From positions 868,001-932,000 of the forward strand of contig NC_072814.1 in the NCBI RefSeq assembly GCF_003013715.1: a stretch of DNA of 64,000 nucleotides. Direction: 5' to 3'. Origin of the DNA: Candidozyma auris. Its lineage: Eukaryota; Ascomycota; Pichiomycetes; Serinales; Metschnikowiaceae. The position numbers were made by a program, and so were the translations under genes. Below the pieces are notes generated by a model. The model was given only the letters and a program-made list of their open reading frames with translations, was not told the origin of the DNA and did not search any database. Shown here in pieces: positions 1-8,623 of the stretch (the stretch's first letter is position 1; every line of letters starts with the position of its first letter).

Positions 1-67
1 GCCCACGATTGTGACGCTTCTCGATGGAGAATCGCAAAGTTCTCTCGATTGCATTTTAGAAATTCCC

Positions 68-1051
68 ATGTCTGGGCCACACCTCAAGCAGCTTATGGAG
101 AATATGCCTTCAAAGGCTCTCATGGCGAGAATCCCACGTCATTTTTCTCTGTTCTACAGCATGACAGGCCACCTCTTCAAGAATCTGAAATACTCGTCCG
201 CTGTTCGGATCTTCGCCACGATGTTGGGCTCTGCTGCCATTACCTGGTCGATCCTCTTCGTTGCGGATGATAAGACCCATCAAAGCACACAAACCAATCA
301 AAGCACCCAAAACACCCTGGATTCCTCTGACAACCCATCCCAGCCTATGGAATCTCTTCCAATCAAAGTGCCTAACAACTCATTCAACAGCCGTGACCTG
401 AGTCCCTTTTTTTCAACCCTCCAGAGGTGTCGCTTGCGTGCTGCCGTGGCTACTATCAACGCCGTGGCTCTTCAGAATCAAGGCCAGATCGATTTCAAGC
501 TGGACCTGCTGGAATACTTTGCAGCTCTCGTGCCACCTATGGCTCTGTTGAGCCCTTCGGACCGCTCAGGCCAGCTTGCCGAGGGAAAGCTGTTGCTGCT
601 GCTGCCCGAGAGCCTCGCCCCACCTAGAGCGTGGCTCCAGCCAGCGCATTCCAGAGAAGCAGAAAGGAAGAAGCAAAAAGGGTTTGCTGTTGGTATTGCA
701 CCAGTTTCTGCTCGAAAAAACACCTTTGAGATATCGACAGCTGAAGGGAGGGAAGCGTTGAAGAAGTATATAGCAGAGAAGAGAGGCCAGAGCCACATGG
801 GTCTAGTCTCGAACAAAGAGGCCACGGACAGCCAAGATGCCCAAGAGAACGACACCAATATTACCACTACATATGGAGAGGTGAGCAAGTTCTGTCCGGA
901 GACAAAGAAGAAGTACCGTCGTGTGTTCGTGGCCAACCGAGGGTGGATGTCTATGCGGGCGTTCGAAGAGGAAGAGAGAAAGTATGGGAGTGAGAGCGTG
1001 GTCCGCAGCCGAAGAGAAATGGCCGCAACTAATGCTGGAGGCAGCATGTGA
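68..1051 (+). CDS. Hypothetical membrane protein, possibly truncated at the window edge
   Basis: The reading frame is open from the left edge of the window, so the true start may lie upstream. The first ATG is at 68 and gives 327 residues. One hydrophobic stretch at about residues 45-65 could be a single membrane anchor; a Ser/Thr/Asn-rich linker, a mixed middle and a basic, charged C-terminus follow. Codon choice looks like that of neighbouring genes. I do not recognise the family. A 236-codon frame on the opposite strand (478-1188) overlaps it, but is low in complexity and looks like a shadow. Confidence 0.5.
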   Translation: MSGPHLKQLMENMPSKALMARIPRHFSLFYSMTGHLFKNLKYSSAVRIFATMLGSAAITWSILFVADDKTHQSTQTNQSTQNTLDSSDNPSQPMESLPIKVPNNSFNSRDLSPFFSTLQRCRLRAAVATINAVALQNQGQIDFKLDLLEYFAALVPPMALLSPSDRSGQLAEGKLLLLLPESLAPPRAWLQPAHSREAERKKQKGFAVGIAPVSARKNTFEISTAEGREALKKYIAEKRGQSHMGLVSNKEATDSQDAQENDTNITTTYGEVSKFCPETKKKYRRVFVANRGWMSMRAFEEEERKYGSESVVRSRREMAATNAGGSM

Positions 1052-1835
1052 GGAGCCCAGGCCCGGCAGCAGGACAAAGAGCACCCCAATGACAAGAAGA
1101 GTGTACGTTTGAGAAAATGAGTAGCCATACAATAGGTGTCAGCGAAAGCTGAGAAAACTCTGCTGCAGCATCCCCCCAGCGAACCCAACAGAGATCAAGC
1201 GTGATAAAGCATGAGGAGCTATGGGTAATGATCATAGAAAGTCGATATTACGCTGTGACTTCCTCTTGCCATTGGCATTTTGGGTTTTTGGTGCTTTGGC
1301 CGTGGGCTCTTTTTCGCAGCCACCGAGGGTCCCAAAAGCCTGTCGCAGAGACCTACCCTCCCTAGCGCTGCTGCCGTCGAATTCCAACTTTCTCTCTGAC
1401 CTGCACACCTCTGAGGAGACTCCCCTCCGGACAAAAATGTTCCGTTTCTAGATTGGAGTTAAGCAGTTGCCTCAGATCTCCCTGCTCGCGAAGAATCACA
1501 ATTGCAAATCTCAGGTTACGGTGAATGGTTGCACAAGCTTCAGGTGCCCTGGACGGTTTCTCATGCTTGTGGCTTCTGCGCTGCTGCTGCTTCTGCTGAG
1601 ACCTCAGATGTTCCTCGCATATGACTTTGCCGCACCCTCCCAAGAGAGAATAGGGTGCGCTGCACGATGAGATGAAACAAGGGTAAAGCTGCTAGAGGCA
1701 GCGACGACCTTTGGGGAAAGTCAGGCGGCCAATTCAAATTAAATCCCCAATCCTTGAACACGTTTTTGGAAGGAGACTCTGAGGATTTTTTTGCAGGATC
1801 TTGGTGCTTGAATCTTTTTGCCAGGGCCTCTAATT

Positions 1836-1846
1836 TTTTCACATGG
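1836..1846 (+). promoter_or_regulatory. UASINO/ICRE-like element 1
   Basis: TTTTCACATGG matches all 11 positions of the inositol/choline-responsive consensus WYTTCAYRTGS bound by Ino2-Ino4 in S. cerevisiae. It lies about 215 bp before the OPI1 ATG. Function in this organism is inferred. Confidence 0.45.
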
Positions 1847-1953
1847 CCCGGGCTCGTTTTTTTTTTTAGGCCCTGCTACGCATTGCCAGTCGAGTTTCTT
1901 CGCTGGAGCATGCAAAACACCGCGCTCGCACCATATCCTCACTAGAAGGGCCT

Positions 1954-1964
1954 TTTTCACATGG
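1954..1964 (+). promoter_or_regulatory. UASINO/ICRE-like element 2
   Basis: A second identical TTTTCACATGG, about 97 bp before the OPI1 ATG and in the same orientation as the first copy. Two perfect copies in one promoter make chance less likely. Confidence 0.5.
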
Positions 1965-2060
1965 GTCTCCCTTCGCAGGCCGTTTTCATCTATATCAGTT
2001 CTCACTTCCCACAAAAAGTAAACTACAACCAAACTTAACTCCCGCAAAACTTTTTTTGCC

Positions 2061-3320
2061 ATGGCCGAATCAAGAAAGAGAAAGTTGTCCGACTCCCTTC
2101 CCTCGGATCCTCCTCCGTACGAGCAGACGTTTGACGTTAAACACTCCCACCTCGTTCAATCCGTAGGTGCTCCCACGGTCTCGGAGTCCACCGTCAGCGC
2201 CGTAGCCACCAACGACCCTACTACACCCACGACACAGCAGGTTCAAGGAAATGATGAGAGCGCGGTGAGCGCCGCCGAGGTTCTTGCCAACTTAGCCCAC
2301 TCGCCAGGCCCACCAGAGTCGAACCCAGTCTCGAGTGCAACATCACCCATGTCTACAACGTCGCTTGCGGACTTGGAAAGACAGCAGCATCCGATCGTGC
2401 TGTCTGTGAACGCGGTGAGTAAACTTCCTATCGTCACCAACGCCGTCAAGTACTATGAGGATTCGAAGCGCAACTATGCTCCATTCAACTATGCCGCAGG
2501 CATTGTGGAAAAGGCAGCAATGCCCGTTTTCAACAAAATTGAGGTAAATTTGAACAGTATGCACCAGGCAAGGCTACATGAGGCACGCAAGCAAAAGAAA
2601 CGTCGCGTTGTGCTGCCCGCTGAGAAGAACGAAACAAAGAAGCGCTTGAAGTTTTGCTTGCACATCTTGAAACTTGCCAATAGGCACATTAATGACAAGG
2701 TTGGCTATCTTCAGCAGGCAATAGAGACGCGTGAAGTTCCGGATGATCATAAGCACCAGGAACAGCTCTCCACGCCCAAACTGGAAGAAAAACATGATGA
2801 TACCCACCCACTAACGCGGCAGACGGAATCTTCGCGGTCTGAGAGCGAGTTGACTGCTGTCAACTCGTCGAGACTGGATGCTTCGTCCACCCCTGCTCCG
2901 GATGCTCAAGAAACACAGACGGAAATTGTCACCACTGTCAAGAAGATCATCCATGTCATTTCCAACTTCCGTCCATCGTCCTTGTGCGCCGAGAAGGATA
3001 GTGAAGAGGGTCCCGATTCCGAGGACTACAGACTAAAATCCACTATCCGCGAGATCATTCTCAATTTGCCGTATCAAGTACAGCTGAGTTCGGCAGGGTC
3101 TTCGCAAACTAACGACAAGATCGTCACGTTTGCCAAAGAATCACTCAACATGATCAGTCGTTTAACGATGGTGTTCAACAATCAGCTAGAAAAGGCGGAA
3201 AGCTGGGTTGACGGAGAAGAGACGACGGAAGAAGGATCTGGGCAAAACTACGATAAGAATGGGCATGACGAAAAGGCTTTTGTCAAGGCAGAGGCCCTAG
3301 ACGCAGTTAGACAGACCTAA
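2061..3320 (+). CDS. OPI1: Opi1-type transcriptional repressor of phospholipid synthesis
   Basis: This 419-residue protein is about the length of S. cerevisiae Opi1 (404). The diagnostic block is at residues 112-165 (VLSVNAVSKLPIVTNAVKYY through the FNYAAGIVEKA stretch). A strongly basic segment follows at 171-197, matching the phosphatidic-acid-binding region, then a leucine-zipper-like helix at about 196-218. A conserved C-terminal part from about 290 (KKIIHVISNF, then IREIILNLPYQV) fits the activator-interaction domain. In S. cerevisiae Opi1 sits at the ER/nuclear membrane through phosphatidic acid and Scs2, and represses UASINO genes through Ino2 when lipid precursors are plentiful. I see no FFAT motif for Scs2. 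The promoter carries two UASINO-like sites, suggesting feedback. Confidence 0.95.
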   Translation: MAESRKRKLSDSLPSDPPPYEQTFDVKHSHLVQSVGAPTVSESTVSAVATNDPTTPTTQQVQGNDESAVSAAEVLANLAHSPGPPESNPVSSATSPMSTTSLADLERQQHPIVLSVNAVSKLPIVTNAVKYYEDSKRNYAPFNYAAGIVEKAAMPVFNKIEVNLNSMHQARLHEARKQKKRRVVLPAEKNETKKRLKFCLHILKLANRHINDKVGYLQQAIETREVPDDHKHQEQLSTPKLEEKHDDTHPLTRQTESSRSESELTAVNSSRLDASSTPAPDAQETQTEIVTTVKKIIHVISNFRPSSLCAEKDSEEGPDSEDYRLKSTIREIILNLPYQVQLSSAGSSQTNDKIVTFAKESLNMISRLTMVFNNQLEKAESWVDGEETTEEGSGQNYDKNGHDEKAFVKAEALDAVRQT

Positions 3321-3912
3321 GGTTTTTGGGTTCTTTTCGAATATTTTTACTACGCCCAGATTTAGCTTTGAGGAAATATAGTCGACTCTATTGGGGCTTT
3401 TCGTGTATTATATATAGGGGGATTGATTTTATGGATATAGTCAATATGGAAATACCACCAACATACAGCTGAAAATGCTAAAGGGCCCTTTGACGCCTTA
3501 AGCAGCCCGTAGGCACGGTTAATTACCCATCATTACCTACTTGAGATAAGTGAGTAGAGGGTTCTCATCTAGGGAAGTTACCCTTTTTGGTAATGAGAGG
3601 GTGTCGTGGAAGACGCTGTCCTGCACATAAGTGCAGGGAAACTTCCCGATGTGGAATAGTAATAGGCTAATGCACCGTATCCCAGTGACACTTCCCACGA
3701 TGGGCAAAAACGACAGAACCGCTTTGCCCACAAGAGGTAACCGGCCACTATATCCATTGTGGAGAAGGACCACCCAAATATATAAGTAGCCACCACTTTC
3801 TCGTCCAGGAGAATTTCAAAACACCACTTTTTATTCCTCGCACCACTTATACCCATTAGTTTGCAACCATTCGCACAAGCTACAAACTACACTGGACCAA
3901 CACGACAATAGT
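3321..3912. other. Intergenic region with the promoter of the globin gene
   Basis: No gene is supported here. There is a T-rich OPI1 3' region near 3330-3420 and the TATA element of the next gene at 3779-3786. Minus-strand frames at 3537-3856 show no family resemblance. Confidence 0.6.
3779..3786 (+). promoter_or_regulatory. TATA box of the globin gene
   Basis: TATATAAG lies 126 bp upstream of the ATG at 3913, a usual spacing for a yeast TATA promoter. Confidence 0.55.
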
Positions 3913-6312
3913 ATGGCTACGTTAGAGCTCAGCACCGCCGACCGCAACAAGGTGAGGGCCCTGTGGGGCGACGCCATGGCGATGAATGATTACAAAACGG
4001 AGAATGTCATCCACGAGTTGTTCAGCGAGCTCTGTCGCACCAGCGAGGACGCCAGAGACTTATTCTCCAACAAGAAGGTGAGGGCCGAGCAGGAGCTGCT
4101 TTTCGCCGAGATCATGGGCTTCACCATGATGTACTTGCACAACCTTGAGATTTTGGACGAGTGTGTCAACGAGTTCATCAAGGAAAACCCCCACATTGTC
4201 AAGTGCGGAGTGCGCTACTTGGAGCCCATGGGCGGTGTGATGATTGGGTACTTGCGCAAGACCCTTGGGGCTCAATTCCACGCTGGCTTGGAGACGCTCT
4301 GGGTGAAGACGTATATCTACATTGCCAACTGCATTTTGCAAAACGACGAGCTGGAGGTGGAGCTGTTGCTTTCAGAGGGGGACCACAAGTCGCTGGAGCT
4401 GGAGACGGAGCTGTTGGAGGAGACGGCCCCATTGAAGGTTCCTGCGCGGGCACCTCTGAGAGCGTCGGCAAGACCAATTACAGAACCCGTGGCCCCAGTG
4501 GCCCCGCTGCTGGAAGCTGCCCCTGCGCCAGTGTTCAAGAGCAGCCCACTCCCACGCCTTGAGACTTCCAATAACGAAGCTAGCACCATATCCATCAACC
4601 TCCAGAACGAAAAATACCGTGGATTCCGCCGCTCTGTCACTGAGAGCCCCCAGGAGCCAGTGCAGGTGAAGGTGCCCGCAACGCTTGTGGGTGCGAAAAA
4701 CTCTGCTCCAGAGTATGATCCGCAGTTGACCCCCAGATCGTCGAGAAGAAAGCTGAACGCTGGGCCCGTGGTGGGGCTTGGCCTCGATACCACCAACGAC
4801 GACTTTGAGGTGAAGAGCAAAACCACTCCGTTCGACCCTCGCCGCTCGTCCCACCACCGCAGAACCCTGTCTGACTTGGGCTCCACCATGGAACACCCTC
4901 AGCCTGCTCCCAGTGCGAACGCCAATGCGAACGCTAACGCGAACGCTCCCACCGCTGTCGATGCGCACCGCTCCTGGTCGGGCAGCCTGTGCGAGAGCCC
5001 TATCCTGGACGTCGAGGACGAGTTCAACTTGGCTCCTCCCCAGGACGAGGAGGCTCTCCGCCCCAGAGGAGTATTTGACTGCAACAGTTTTGGCATCAAG
5101 GGATTGGCGCCAATTGCCGAGACGGAGGTGGATGAGGAAGACGGCGAGGAGAGCTCGCTGTACGGCTCAGACAACGACCACTGCGGGTCCAAGGCCTCAG
5201 ACGAGTCGCTGAGAACGTCTTCGCTTTCGTTGCACAACCTGGACTACAAGTCGTCCATCTCGCTGGGCACAGGCTACCTGCCAGACGCTGCGAAGGTGCA
5301 GCAGCCAGGATTTCGCAGCCACGGCTCCAAGATGTCCCAGCTGAGCGACATCAGCTTCATGCAACTGTTGCCTGCTCCAATGGACACTGGGTTCCCCATG
5401 ATGCACCGCAATTTTGGCTCCACGCCTTCCTTGTCGGCTAGGTCCATGTATACCCCGGGCAAGAGGGCCTCGTTGGGCTTTATGCGCAGCTCGTTCGTGC
5501 TCAAGAAGGAGATGGAGGAGTTGGGCTACAACATTCCAGAGAACGTTTCTCTCCTGAAGACCACCTCGAATGTGTACAACAACCCTGCGGCTCCTTCGTT
5601 GGCCAAACTCACACTGTCTCGCTCGGTCGCATCGTTGCCTTTGCAGGCTCCTTCCCCACAGACGTTTGCAACGTCACCTGCTACTGCTGCTGCTGCTGCT
5701 GCTGCTCCTCAACGGAAAGCACAGAAATCAAAAACTCCTTCTGTCTCCTCGGAGAAGACCAAGAAGAGCGGCTTCCGTGCGAAGCTCGGCTCGATTTTCG
5801 GCTCCAAGGAGCTGAAGGCAGAGAAGCTTCCTGCCCCTCGCAAGATCTCTAGCCCAATGAACGTGCCTGTGCCTCCTTCGTCTCAGGACGCCATGAAGGT
5901 GGGTCCTACAAAGATGTCTAAGGTGCCTCACCACCAACCCGTGAAGCGCCCAGTCAAGGCACCTTCTCCGGCCAAACCAAGCTACGAGAAGGAGAGGAGA
6001 CGCTCGTCGGTGTGCTCTTCGGCGTACGAAGTGAGCACAATCAACACTACTAGCCGCGTTTCTGCTGCTGATGTGAGAAGACAGAGCAAGCAGCCTCCTG
6101 TTGGCTACGCCGCCTCTGTGTACTCGAGACCTGTGGTGAATGACAACAGCTCCATTTACAGCAATGAGCTGACTGTGTCTGGCTTCTCTTTCTTCAAGAG
6201 CAAGTCTAAGACCCGTTATGAAAAGTTTGACGACGAGAAGAAGAAGAAGAACAAGTACAATGTCAAGAAAGTTCCTTACAGAACGGTTTACGTGAAGGAC
6301 ATCATTCGTTAA
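3913..6312 (+). CDS. Globin-domain protein with a long disordered C-terminal tail
   Basis: This is a 799-residue protein. The first 165 or so residues are a globin fold: helix A motif VRA-x-WGD (Trp18), a CD-corner LF at 50-51, a candidate distal Gln60, the proximal His94 in ENPHIVKCGV, and a G/H-helix pattern LETLWVKTYIYIANCIL. The nearest family I know is S. cerevisiae YNL234W and related fungal globin-like proteins, which bind haem and have extra non-globin sequence. From about 170 the chain is Pro/Ser/Ala-rich, with an Ala-Asn repeat, a poly-Ala run and a Lys-rich C-terminus (EKKKKNKYNVKK). Position 17 is encoded by CTG and probably decodes as Ser, which gives the usual globin Ser-Trp. 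Role in haem or redox sensing is an inference. No flavohaemoglobin reductase domain is present. Confidence 0.85.
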   Translation: MATLELSTADRNKVRALWGDAMAMNDYKTENVIHELFSELCRTSEDARDLFSNKKVRAEQELLFAEIMGFTMMYLHNLEILDECVNEFIKENPHIVKCGVRYLEPMGGVMIGYLRKTLGAQFHAGLETLWVKTYIYIANCILQNDELEVELLLSEGDHKSLELETELLEETAPLKVPARAPLRASARPITEPVAPVAPLLEAAPAPVFKSSPLPRLETSNNEASTISINLQNEKYRGFRRSVTESPQEPVQVKVPATLVGAKNSAPEYDPQLTPRSSRRKLNAGPVVGLGLDTTNDDFEVKSKTTPFDPRRSSHHRRTLSDLGSTMEHPQPAPSANANANANANAPTAVDAHRSWSGSLCESPILDVEDEFNLAPPQDEEALRPRGVFDCNSFGIKGLAPIAETEVDEEDGEESSLYGSDNDHCGSKASDESLRTSSLSLHNLDYKSSISLGTGYLPDAAKVQQPGFRSHGSKMSQLSDISFMQLLPAPMDTGFPMMHRNFGSTPSLSARSMYTPGKRASLGFMRSSFVLKKEMEELGYNIPENVSLLKTTSNVYNNPAAPSLAKLTLSRSVASLPLQAPSPQTFATSPATAAAAAAAPQRKAQKSKTPSVSSEKTKKSGFRAKLGSIFGSKELKAEKLPAPRKISSPMNVPVPPSSQDAMKVGPTKMSKVPHHQPVKRPVKAPSPAKPSYEKERRRSSVCSSAYEVSTINTTSRVSAADVRRQSKQPPVGYAASVYSRPVVNDNSSIYSNELTVSGFSFFKSKSKTRYEKFDDEKKKKNKYNVKKVPYRTVYVKDIIR
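4915..4947 (+). repeat. Ala-Asn dipeptide-coding hexanucleotide repeat
   Basis: Five imperfect GCN-AAY hexamers in a row encode alternating Ala-Asn inside the tail of the globin-domain protein. The synonymous bases vary, so selection on the peptide is possible. Confidence 0.8.
5680..5706 (+). repeat. GCT trinucleotide run coding for poly-Ala
   Basis: GCT-ACT followed by seven pure GCT codons in the globin protein tail. It is a likely length-variable microsatellite. Confidence 0.8.
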
Positions 6313-6619
6313 TAACACAAGAGCACTGCTTTCTGGAAAAGCATAATAGACATTGTTGCAGAATCTTTATTTTTCTTTCAAATGTATTTCGTTCGTCATG
6401 GGATCGCATTCGCCTTGCTTAAAGCGGCACATCAAGAATACAACGATTGTTCGCCGCTTGGCTTTAAATGGCTACCATTATCATCATAACATTATCATCA
6501 TCATTCACTTCTACATTGGGCAGGTTGGTTTGTTCTAGGGATTTATTTTATAGTTATTCTGTATCATACCTTATTAAAATTATGACACTTGAGCAACTCC
6601 GTTGTAGGCATACATAATA
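6313..6619. other. Convergent 3' intergenic region
   Basis: The 3' ends of the globin gene and ZRC1 face each other here. The DNA is AT-rich with an ATC/ATT-rich stretch near 6475-6510. I see no gene in it. Confidence 0.6.
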
Positions 6620-7789
6620 TTAGGCGCATGAAGCACTTGTTTTGGCAGTTCCATAAAGAGTACTCGACTGTCTTTGGATTTGTCTGGGGAACTCAGGCTG
6701 GATGGTGACGGAGTCAATACCATACTTGTGCAAGAGCCTTCTCACCTGGGCCACCGTCTCTACAAAAGCGTTCTTGTTGATGATACCTTCACCCTTGGGG
6801 TCCTGAACACCAGTTTCCGGGGACTCGTTTAGTTCCAAGTGTAAAGAAGCAACCATGAAGTCCTCGTTCAAGTTCCATATGTGGAAATCGTGAATGGATT
6901 TGATTGTCGGCAATACGGTGATCTCCTCGGCAATTACATTGGGGTCCAAGCTTGGAGGAGTCGCCTGCAACAAAATTTTACAAGACTTTCTGCAAAGAGG
7001 CAAAGCAGAGGAGAAAATGATGGCAGTAATGACAAGAGATACCAATGGGTCACTGTAGAATCTCCACGTGTAGTCAGTCTTCCAGATAAACAAGGCAGTG
7101 ATGATCACGCCAACGTTACCCAAGGCGTCACCCAAAACGTGCAAGAACACACCTTCCATGTTCATAGACTTCTTCTTCTTCTGCTTTTGAGGCTGATGGT
7201 TGTGGCTGTCCTTATTCACTAAAGGAGACCTCTCGTTAAATCTTTCAACCACGTTGTCAGGGAAAAAGTCTGAAATGTTCGACGTGGGCGTTTCTTCGCC
7301 GCCCACAGTCTCTTCCTCGTCAACTTCGTGTGAGTGACTGTGACCGCTTCCTCCGTGAGAGTGGCCCCCGCCGCCGTGAGAGTGGCCGTGCTCGTGGAAA
7401 AGCACCAACCCAACAAAGTTACTGATCAAGCCTGCGAAACCAACTGCCAACACCAATTTGGGCGATGAGATTTCTGGTGGGTTAAAAAAACGATTGATGG
7501 CCTCGATGATGATGGTGAAGCACAAGGCCAAAAGGAAAACAGCGTTGATCAACGCACCCAATATCTCTGCTCTCTGCCAGCCATAAGTGTAAGAACCATC
7601 CGCTGGTTTCAGCTTCTTCACTCTCACTGCCCAAAGGGCAACGACTAGCGAGATGATGTCGTTCAACATGTGGAAGGCATCAGCAACAAGCGCCAACGAC
7701 TGGACGGTGTAGCCGACACCGGCCTCCAAAAGAAGAAAGATGGTGTCCAACACCAAGAGTGCAGTGATTCTGATTTCCTTGCCCTGCAT
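6620..7789 (-). CDS. ZRC1: Zrc1/Cot1-type vacuolar zinc importer (cation diffusion facilitator)
   Basis: This 389-residue CDF transporter moves zinc (and related metals) from cytosol to vacuole by proton exchange. Six membrane helices fit. The transport-site pairs are visible as His40/Asp44 in FHMLND (TM2) and His217/Asp221 in HVLGD (TM5). A His-rich Gly/Ser loop, with repeated GHSHGG at about 132-154, joins TM4 and TM5 as in Zrc1. A cytosolic domain ends the protein. The frame is open upstream to 7993, but the family starts right before TM1, so the ATG at 7789 (MQGKEIRI) is chosen. It is the first of three minus-strand genes that include the opposing transporter ZRT3. Confidence 0.93.
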   Translation of the reverse strand: MQGKEIRITALLVLDTIFLLLEAGVGYTVQSLALVADAFHMLNDIISLVVALWAVRVKKLKPADGSYTYGWQRAEILGALINAVFLLALCFTIIIEAINRFFNPPEISSPKLVLAVGFAGLISNFVGLVLFHEHGHSHGGGGHSHGGSGHSHSHEVDEEETVGGEETPTSNISDFFPDNVVERFNERSPLVNKDSHNHQPQKQKKKKSMNMEGVFLHVLGDALGNVGVIITALFIWKTDYTWRFYSDPLVSLVITAIIFSSALPLCRKSCKILLQATPPSLDPNVIAEEITVLPTIKSIHDFHIWNLNEDFMVASLHLELNESPETGVQDPKGEGIINKNAFVETVAQVRRLLHKYGIDSVTIQPEFPRQIQRQSSTLYGTAKTSASCA

Positions 7790-8623
7790 TGGTAGGTAGG
7801 TTAAGACGAGGGAAAAAAGGGCAAGAAAACAAGAAGATGAGAAGAAGACGAAGAAGGATGAGGAGGAATGAGAAGGAGCATTACCTCTGCGCACCTCTTT
7901 GGAAGCCGCACTACTGGAGAATGATTCGTAAGAAATGACTTCCTCAAGAGGGCACAAAGAGTGCAGAAAGACTTGAATGGGAAAGCGAGCCAATGGTTAT
8001 GAAGGATGGAGAATTCCAAAATGGTGACGTGCTGATTTTGTTGCAAAAGGGCTGCAATGAGGCAAAGCCATGATAGGAAAACCTCGCTTAGCACTATCTT
8101 CTATATGGGGAAGTGGAGGTGTGTTTGTGTTAAAGTGGCCAGTAAGCGAATAGCACGTGAGCAGGAATGTGGAATGGATTCATTGGTATCTTTTGGCTTT
8201 TCCGACTACAGGAGGCGTGAATACAGCATCAAAATGCTGATCTTTTATAACGGTCAACGCTGCACACTTGACAGCAGAATTTGTTTCCGCGCAGTGTCGT
8301 ATATTGCAACTAAGCGAAAGGCATCAAATGATAAAAAGGAAGGGCTTAAAAGGGATGGTCCTGACAAATGATTTTACACTAGTCAGAGTCAACCCAAAAC
8401 ATGCCCTTTTATGGTCATACAACGTTAAATGACACAGGTGCTGCTCTCTTCCGTGATTCCATTGGAAGACAAGCAGTCGATACGTAGAGCAGCATCAGTG
8501 TGAAAAAACCATGCAAAACAAAGCATGCAAATGGAAATGAAAAAGCCTCGTGGGATCGTGGAGTCGTAAAGAAGTAAACAATGAAAAACAAACTGTGAGT
8601 GTTAGTCTGTGGATGAAACGTCA
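7790..8623. other. Upstream region of ZRC1
   Basis: No gene is supported. Directly before the ZRC1 start, 7805-7880 is almost pure purine on the plus strand (a pyrimidine-rich leader for ZRC1). A TATAAAA-like sequence (minus strand) lies at about 8242-8248. I looked for a full zinc-responsive element ACCTTNAAGGT and did not find one. Confidence 0.5.

Larger units (their letters stand above)
1052..2060. other. Intergenic region upstream of OPI1
   Basis: About 1 kb without a convincing gene. It contains several short overlapping frames with no recognisable protein, T-rich tracts near 1857-1866 and 2051-2057, a TATA-like TATATCAG near 1990, and the two UASINO-like elements listed separately. 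Confidence 0.6.

Noticed and set aside
478..1188. 236-codon minus-strand frame opposite the first gene
   Set aside because: Cys/Ser/Leu-rich composition typical of an antisense shadow; the plus-strand frame is longer and has better codon use.
7790..7993. N-terminal extension of ZRC1
   Set aside because: The family starts directly before TM1, and the extension is pyrimidine-rich leader sequence.
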